Assembly (NCBI GenBank): GCA_903917345.1
Contig: CAIXAE010000003.1
Span: forward strand, 62,001 to 126,000
DNA from: an uncultured Methylococcaceae bacterium
GTDB taxonomy: Bacteria > Pseudomonadota > Gammaproteobacteria > Methylococcales > Methylomonadaceae
Length of the DNA: 64,000 nucleotides
Reading direction: 5' to 3'
The notes below the pieces were generated by a model. The model saw nothing but the letters and a program-made list of their open reading frames with translations, had not been told where the DNA came from and did no database searches. This document shows positions 58,422 through 64,000 of the stretch, piece after piece (the first letter of the stretch is position 1; every line of letters starts with the position of its first letter). Position numbers and translations under genes: made by a program.

Positions 58422-59837
58422 TTACTTTTTAATGTATAAATCAGTAATGGTGCCGGTAATCATTTCAGCTGCGAAGCCAAAAGTTTCCGCTAAAGTGGGG
58501 TGAGGATGTATCGTTAAGCTGATGTCTTCTGCATCTGCGCCCATTTCTAAAGCTAATACCGCTTCAGAAATTAATTCACCCGCATTTGTACCTGTCATGC
58601 CTGCGCCCAAAATTCTACCGGTTTCTTTTTCACAGATGATTTTAGTTAAACCCTCTTTACGGCCTACACATAAAGATCGACCACTGGCCGCCCAAGGGAA
58701 TACGGCTTTATCGTATTCAATGCCTTGTTGTTTAGCTTGATTTTCAGTAAGACCCATCCAACTGATTTCTGGGTCAGTATAAGCGACTGAAGGAATAGTT
58801 AAAGCATCAAAATGGGCTTTATGTCCAGCAATGACCTCTGCCGCTACTTTACCTTCATGCACCGCTTTATGAGCCAACATCGGGTTGCCAACGATATCGC
58901 CAATAGCAAAGATATGGCTAACGTTAGTGCGTTGTTGTTTATCAACAGGAATAAAGCCTTGCTCATTAACAGTTATGCCCGCTAGTTCTGCTCCAATTAA
59001 TAAGCCATTCGGTCTACGACCTACGGCTACTAATACGACGTCAAATAGTTCAGATTCAGGTGCGCCAGCACCTTCAAAAGATACTTTAAGGCCTTCAGTT
59101 TGCGCTTCAATGGCGGTGACTTTCGTTTCTAACCAAATGTTTTTGTATTGTTTTTTAATGCGTCTAGAAAGTGGTGTCACTAAGTCTTTGTCACAGCCCG
59201 GAATGATTTGATCCATCAATTCCACTACACTGATTTCAGAGCCCATGGCATGGTAAACCGTTGCCATTTCTAGACCAATAATGCCACCGCCGACAATGAG
59301 CAATTTTTTAGGAATTTCTGCAAGCTGTAAAGCATCCGTAGAATCCCATAAGCGTGGGTCGTCATGAGGGAAAACAGGAATTTTAGTGGGACGTGAGCCT
59401 GCTGCAATAATCGCTTGATCAAAACGAATGGTTTTATTACCTTCGGGTGTTTCTACTTCAACGGTATTGGCTGAGGTAAATTTACCTAAACCTTGCACCA
59501 CCGTCACGTTTCTTTGTTTAGCAAGCCCAGCTAAACCTGTATTTAGGGATTTGCTGATGCTTTCTTTCCACGCTCTGATTTTATTGATATCAATGCTGGG
59601 TTTGCCGTAAGTGACACCGTGCTCTTCAAATTCATCGACTTCATGGATGATTTGTGCAGCATGTAATAACGCTTTTGAAGGAATACAGCCGACATTTAGA
59701 CACACTCCACCTAATACGGGGTAGCGTTCAACAATAGTCACTTGTTTACCTAAATCAGCTGCTCGAAAAGCCGCGCTGTAACCACCTGGGCCACCGCCCA
59801 GAACTAATACTTCTGCATTTAAAACAGTATCATTCAT
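58422..59837 (-). CDS. lpd: Dihydrolipoamide dehydrogenase (E3)
   Basis: A 471-residue FAD enzyme that reoxidises dihydrolipoamide with NAD+. It shows the FAD motif VLGGGPGGYSAAFRAADLG, the redox disulfide GGVCLNVGCIPSKAL, the NAD motif IVGGGIIGLEMATVYHAMG and the catalytic HPHPTLAET near the C-terminus. There is no N-terminal lipoyl domain. Last gene of aceE-aceF-lpd, 17 bases after aceF. Confidence 0.97.
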   Translation of the reverse strand: MNDTVLNAEVLVLGGGPGGYSAAFRAADLGKQVTIVERYPVLGGVCLNVGCIPSKALLHAAQIIHEVDEFEEHGVTYGKPSIDINKIRAWKESISKSLNTGLAGLAKQRNVTVVQGLGKFTSANTVEVETPEGNKTIRFDQAIIAAGSRPTKIPVFPHDDPRLWDSTDALQLAEIPKKLLIVGGGIIGLEMATVYHAMGSEISVVELMDQIIPGCDKDLVTPLSRRIKKQYKNIWLETKVTAIEAQTEGLKVSFEGAGAPESELFDVVLVAVGRRPNGLLIGAELAGITVNEQGFIPVDKQQRTNVSHIFAIGDIVGNPMLAHKAVHEGKVAAEVIAGHKAHFDALTIPSVAYTDPEISWMGLTENQAKQQGIEYDKAVFPWAASGRSLCVGRKEGLTKIICEKETGRILGAGMTGTNAGELISEAVLALEMGADAEDISLTIHPHPTLAETFGFAAEMITGTITDLYIKK

Positions 59838-59854
59838 CGTATTGGGTCCTTTGC

Positions 59855-61156
59855 TTACAATAACAGACGGCGAATATCACCTAGATATTGTTTAACCATC
59901 GCCATAAATCTTGCACCTTCCGCACCATCAATAACACGGTGATCATAGGTTAAGTCTAAGGGCAACATTAAACGTGGGATAAATTCTTTGCCGTTCCAAA
60001 CGGGTTGCATTTTGGCGCGAGTCACGCCCAATATAGCAACTTCAGGTGCATTAACAATCGGGGTAAACGCAGTGCCACCAATACCGCCCAAACTTGAGAT
60101 AGTCATACAGCCACCTTGCATATCTGCAGGCATTAATTTACCTAAGCGGGCTTTTTCACTTTTCTCCGCGAGTTCAAGTGTCAGTTCATTGATGCTTTTG
60201 GTGTTTACATTACGCAGTACCGGTACAACTAAGCCATTAGGCGTATCAACTGCGATGCCTATGTTGTAGTATTTCTTTAGAATCAGACTTTCACCGTCAG
60301 GTGATAAAGAGGCATTAAAGTTAGGGAATTGCTGCATAGCGGCAACCAAAGCTTTTACGATAAAGATCAAGCCAGTAATTTTGGCATCACCTTTTACCTT
60401 TTCTGCATTTAAGCTGTTACGGAACGCTTCCATTTCGGTAATGTCAGCTTCTTCATGATAAGTAACGAGGGGTAAGTTTAACCAAACACGGCTTAAGTTT
60501 TGCCCTGTTAAGCGTTTAATCTTACTGAGTTTTAATAGTTCAGTTTCACCAAAAGGTGAGAAGTCAACGGCCGGTATACTAGGAATACCTGCACCTGTAC
60601 CTGCAACGCCTTCAGTGAGGGCTTTTTTAACATAGGTTTTAACGTCATCTTTTAAGATACGACCTTTGCGTCCTGTTCCTAAAGTAATTTTACTGACATC
60701 AACGCCAAGTTCACGCGCAAATAAACGGGTAGCCGGTGAAGCGTGTGCTTTACCTGTCGTACTTGTTTCTATAATGACAGCGGGTGCAGATACAGGGACT
60801 GAAGCTGATGGAGCAGGTGCACTTACAACGGGTTGGGGTGCTTTTTCAACGACAGGCTCGGGTTTCGGCGCTTCAGCAGCAACGGGGGTTGCTGTTGTGA
60901 GTGCGCTGCCTGCATCACTGACTAATACCGTTGCGATTAAAGTGCCTTCTGATACTTTATCGCCGGGCTTAATAAAAACTTCTTGGACGCTCCCGTTAGC
61001 GCTAGACGGTAAATCCATGCTGGCTTTATCAGTCTCTAGTGTCGCTACTGTTTGCTCTATTTCAACCGTATCGCCGACTTTAATTAATACTTCTACTACA
61101 TCGATTTCAGCAACGTTGCCGACATCGGGAACTCTAATCTCACATAACTGAGTCAT
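59855..61156 (-). CDS. aceF: Dihydrolipoamide acetyltransferase (PDH E2)
   Basis: A 433-residue E2 core. It has a single lipoyl domain (residues ~1-78, lipoyl Lys44 in ETDKASM), an Ala/Pro-rich linker, a peripheral subunit-binding domain (SPATRLFARELGVDVSKI) and the catalytic domain with DHRVIDGAEG. E. coli AceF has three lipoyl domains; one is common in other bacteria. Lies between aceE (16 bases) and lpd. Confidence 0.97.
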   Translation of the reverse strand: MTQLCEIRVPDVGNVAEIDVVEVLIKVGDTVEIEQTVATLETDKASMDLPSSANGSVQEVFIKPGDKVSEGTLIATVLVSDAGSALTTATPVAAEAPKPEPVVEKAPQPVVSAPAPSASVPVSAPAVIIETSTTGKAHASPATRLFARELGVDVSKITLGTGRKGRILKDDVKTYVKKALTEGVAGTGAGIPSIPAVDFSPFGETELLKLSKIKRLTGQNLSRVWLNLPLVTYHEEADITEMEAFRNSLNAEKVKGDAKITGLIFIVKALVAAMQQFPNFNASLSPDGESLILKKYYNIGIAVDTPNGLVVPVLRNVNTKSINELTLELAEKSEKARLGKLMPADMQGGCMTISSLGGIGGTAFTPIVNAPEVAILGVTRAKMQPVWNGKEFIPRLMLPLDLTYDHRVIDGAEGARFMAMVKQYLGDIRRLLL

Positions 61157-61172
61157 ATAAACTTTCCTTTTG

Positions 61173-63851
61173 TTAAATTAGCCAAGGTGCTTTAATTTCA
61201 GTTGCAATACCGTATTTAGCGATAGCAACATCAACCTTGTTAGCATCAAATTGGCCTAAATCAGCTAAGCTCTTCAGTGCTGCAATGGTAACTTGGTAAC
61301 GATCAACTTCGAAGAAGCGCCTTAAGTTTTCACGGGTATCAGAACGACCAAAACCATCTGTACCCAAAACAACATACGGTGCTTTAACATAAGCTCGAAT
61401 TTGTTCTGCAAATGCACGTGTGTAATCTGTAGAAGCAATAACAGGACCTAATGCGGTATCTAAACAACTAGCGACGTGTGATTGTTTTGCAGGTTCAGTG
61501 GGGTGTAAGCGATTCCAGCGTTCACACGATTGGCCGTCACGGGCTAACTCAGTAAAGCTTGGGCAGCTCCATAAGTCTGCTTCAACGCCCCAATCGTTTT
61601 TAAGCAATTCTGCAGCAAATTCAACTTCACGAAAAATAGTACCTGAGCCTAAAAGTTGTACGCGAGGGGCTTTACTCTTCTCGCCGTCACGAAATTTATA
61701 CATCCCTTTTAGGATGTCTAATTCAATACCTTTTGGCATAGCAGGGTGGCTGTAGTTTTCGTTCATAACTGTGATGTAGTAGAACACGTCTTCTTGTTCT
61801 ACATACATACGACGTAAACCATCTTGAATGATGACCGCTAATTCGTAAGCGTAAGTCGGATCGTAAGAAATACAGTTAGGTACTGTTGCCGACATTAAGT
61901 GGCTGTGGCCATCTTCATGTTGTAAACCTTCTCCATTTAGCGTAGTTCTACCGGCTGTACCTCCCATTAAGAAACCACGTGTACGTTGATCAGCTGCGGC
62001 CCAGATTAAATCACCTACGCGTTGGAAACCAAACATAGAGTAGTAGATGAAGAAAGGAATCATCGGTACGTTATGGGTTGAATAAGCAGTACCTGCCGCA
62101 ATCCAATCACATAAGCCGCCCGCTTCGTTAATACCTTCTTGTAATACTTGACCGTGTTTATCTTCTTTATAAAACATTAACTGATCAGCATCTTGTGGGG
62201 TATATAACTGACCCACTTGAGACCAGATACCCAACTGTCTGAACATGCCTTCCATACCAAACGTTCTTGATTCATCTGGAACGATAGGGACGATACGTTT
62301 GCCAATGTTTTTATCTTTAACCAGAATGTTTAATAAGCGTACAAAAGCCATCGTTGTCGAAATTTCACGGCCTTCACCGCTGGCTTCTAATAAGGCTTTA
62401 AAGTCACTTAACACAGGAACGTCAAGTGCGTAAGATTTTGCACGTCTTGAGGGTAATGGACCGCCCAAATCAGCGCGCCTTTGTTGCATGTACGCTAATT
62501 CTTTTGATCCTTCTGGGAAGGTTAAATACGGTAGTTTTTGCATTTCTTCATCAGTGACAGGCAATTCATAACGATCACGGAAGTGGGTGAGTGAGATTTC
62601 ACTCATTTTCTTTTGTTGATGTGAAATGTTTTGCGCTTCACCCGAAGCGCCCATGCCATAACCTTTAATGGTTTTGGCCAAAATAACAGTTGGTTGACCT
62701 TTATGGTTGACCGCTGCATGGAAAGCAGCATAAGTTTTCGCGGGGTCATGACCACCACGATTGAGTTCCCAAATATCACGGTCAGACCAGTCAGCGACCA
62801 TGGCTTTTAATTCTGGCGTATTAAAGAAGTGTTCACGAACGTAAGCACCATCTTTTGCTTTAAAGGTTTGGAAGTCACCATCCACACAAGCCATCATACG
62901 TGCAGCTAATAAGCCTTGGGTATCACGTGCTAGTAAAGCGTCCCAACGTTGCCCCCAAATGAGTTTGATAACATTCCAGCCCGCGCCACGGAATTCGCTT
63001 TCCAATTCTTGAATGATTTTTGCGTTACCACGTACCGGTCCATCTAAACGTTGCAAGTTACAGTTGATAACGAAAACGAGGTTGTCTAATTTCTCACGAC
63101 CAGCCATGCCAATCGCGCCTAATGATTCAGGCTCATCCGTTTCACCGTCACCTAAGAAGCTCCAAACTTTACGTTTTGAAGTATCTGCAAAGCCACGATC
63201 TTGCAAGTAACGCATAAATCGAGCTTGGTAAATGGCCATGATAGGACCTAAACCCATCGATACGGTTGGGAACTGCCAAAAGTCGGGCATTAACCAAGGA
63301 TGCGGGTAAGATGATAAGCCGTTGCCATCTACTTCTTGGCGGAAACTGTCCATTTGTTCTTGTGATAGTCGGCCTAATAAGAAGGCTCTAGCATAATCAC
63401 CGGGCGTTAAATGGCCTTGAGAGAAAATTAAATCACCGTCGTGATTTTCAGACGGGGCATGCCAAAAATGGTTATAACCCACGTCATATAAAGTAGCTGC
63501 AGAAGCAAAGCTGGCAATATGGCCGCCTACATTAGTGTGTTTGTTTGCTCTTAAAACCATCATCATGGCATTCCAGCGTACATAAGAACGAATTCTTTGT
63601 TCGATAGTAGGGTCACCGGGGAATTGAGCTTGTTGAGAAACGGGGATGGTATTTAAATAAGCGGTGTTGGCACTAAAGGGGATGTCGAAGCCTGAATGTC
63701 TTGTGGCTGCGACGAGCTGTTCAATCAGAAAGTGAGCCCGTTCGCTACCGTCTTGTTCTAATACGGCTTGTAGCGCTTCAATCCATTCTTTAGTCTCTGT
63801 TGGATCAATATCATTTTGTCCTGTGATTTCTGAAATAAAGCTATTCTTCAT
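61173..63851 (-). CDS. aceE: Pyruvate dehydrogenase E1 component
   Basis: An 892-residue homodimeric, thiamine diphosphate-dependent E1 that decarboxylates pyruvate and acetylates the E2 lipoyl group. HIASFASAATLYDVGYNHFW, GDGETDEPESLG with the ThDP motif, RRMYVEQEDVFYYITVMNE and GTDGFGRSDTRENLRRFF are characteristic of AceE. First gene of the PDH operon. Upstream a small palindrome (CAAGACA/TGTCTTG, 63890-63910) lies in the leader; no PdhR-type site was recognised. Confidence 0.98.
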   Translation of the reverse strand: MKNSFISEITGQNDIDPTETKEWIEALQAVLEQDGSERAHFLIEQLVAATRHSGFDIPFSANTAYLNTIPVSQQAQFPGDPTIEQRIRSYVRWNAMMMVLRANKHTNVGGHIASFASAATLYDVGYNHFWHAPSENHDGDLIFSQGHLTPGDYARAFLLGRLSQEQMDSFRQEVDGNGLSSYPHPWLMPDFWQFPTVSMGLGPIMAIYQARFMRYLQDRGFADTSKRKVWSFLGDGETDEPESLGAIGMAGREKLDNLVFVINCNLQRLDGPVRGNAKIIQELESEFRGAGWNVIKLIWGQRWDALLARDTQGLLAARMMACVDGDFQTFKAKDGAYVREHFFNTPELKAMVADWSDRDIWELNRGGHDPAKTYAAFHAAVNHKGQPTVILAKTIKGYGMGASGEAQNISHQQKKMSEISLTHFRDRYELPVTDEEMQKLPYLTFPEGSKELAYMQQRRADLGGPLPSRRAKSYALDVPVLSDFKALLEASGEGREISTTMAFVRLLNILVKDKNIGKRIVPIVPDESRTFGMEGMFRQLGIWSQVGQLYTPQDADQLMFYKEDKHGQVLQEGINEAGGLCDWIAAGTAYSTHNVPMIPFFIYYSMFGFQRVGDLIWAAADQRTRGFLMGGTAGRTTLNGEGLQHEDGHSHLMSATVPNCISYDPTYAYELAVIIQDGLRRMYVEQEDVFYYITVMNENYSHPAMPKGIELDILKGMYKFRDGEKSKAPRVQLLGSGTIFREVEFAAELLKNDWGVEADLWSCPSFTELARDGQSCERWNRLHPTEPAKQSHVASCLDTALGPVIASTDYTRAFAEQIRAYVKAPYVVLGTDGFGRSDTRENLRRFFEVDRYQVTIAALKSLADLGQFDANKVDVAIAKYGIATEIKAPWLI

Positions 63852-64000
63852 GTATGATCCTTTTTGGACGAGTTAGGCATGGCGAGTGTCAAGACAGTCT
63901 CAATGTCTTGTTAACGGTACATAGTATATACAAATCATTGGCGTCAATACACCCGTTTTAGTAACAATAAGCCCCTATAAACCACTAAATCCTTAAAAAA
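63852..64000. other. Leader region of aceE-aceF-lpd
   Basis: No gene was seen. A minus-strand TTGACG near 63945 and a TATACT/TACTAT segment near 63925 could form a promoter, although the spacing is shorter than ideal. The palindrome CAAGACA...TGTCTTG lies between it and the gene. Confidence 0.4.

Overview
The window is a stretch of core chromosome from a Gram-negative gammaproteobacterium with AT-leaning base composition. Housekeeping gene order is gammaproteobacterial: hemC-hemD-hemX-hemY, maf-rng-yhdP-tldD-pmbA, pcnB-folK-panB-panC, pdxA-rsmA and aceE-aceF-lpd. A complete pqqABCDE cluster, a glycogen phosphorylase beside a GH57 enzyme, and a coiled-coil outer-membrane protein under a possible FNR-type site fit a methanotroph-like lineage such as Methylococcales. 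That taxonomic placement is inference: no methane or methanol oxidation gene lies in the window.

Layout. 1-5.0 kb: the start of a solute-binding lipoprotein running off the left edge, YjbQ, an SpmA/SpmB-like membrane protein, mtaB and trpS. 5.5-12.8 kb: a monohaem inner-membrane protein, tilS, and a glycogen locus (glgP converging on a GH57 enzyme and a DUF4912-like protein). 13.0-19.5 kb: nadC, uvrA, two small drug/metabolite transporter-type proteins, then an eroded 0.85-kb region, then an EVE-domain gene. 19.7-31.7 kb: rsmA-pdxA, the haem operon hemCDXY, ubiD, prlC, an RDD protein with a 59-residue partner, and pcnB. 31.7-45.4 kb: folate and pantothenate genes, then rlmH-maf-rng-yhdP-nitrilase-bamC-like-tldD-pmbA. 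45.5-55.5 kb: pyrD, thiO, the outer-membrane protein, a repeat element, a prolyl iminopeptidase, ubiX, the pqq cluster and moeB. 55.6-63.9 kb: CIRCE-controlled groESL, a glutathione-S-transferase-like gene and the pyruvate dehydrogenase genes.

How the genes work together. pqqA-E make the redox cofactor PQQ. The 24-residue precursor PqqA is readable with its own promoter, and a terminator hairpin separates it from pqqB. hemCDXY supply tetrapyrrole, ubiX and ubiD supply the prenyl-FMN decarboxylase step of ubiquinone synthesis, and aceE-aceF-lpd encode the whole pyruvate dehydrogenase complex. panB, panC and panD make pantothenate.

The most unusual material is non-coding or decayed. It includes an AUU start for pcnB, the scar of a DUF433/DUF5615 toxin-antitoxin pair, an imperfect 168-bp tandem repeat with internal subunits, and a BIME-like pair of long inverted repeats. 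No rRNA, tRNA, CRISPR array, intact insertion sequence or prophage was seen, and no clearly new multigene system was found.
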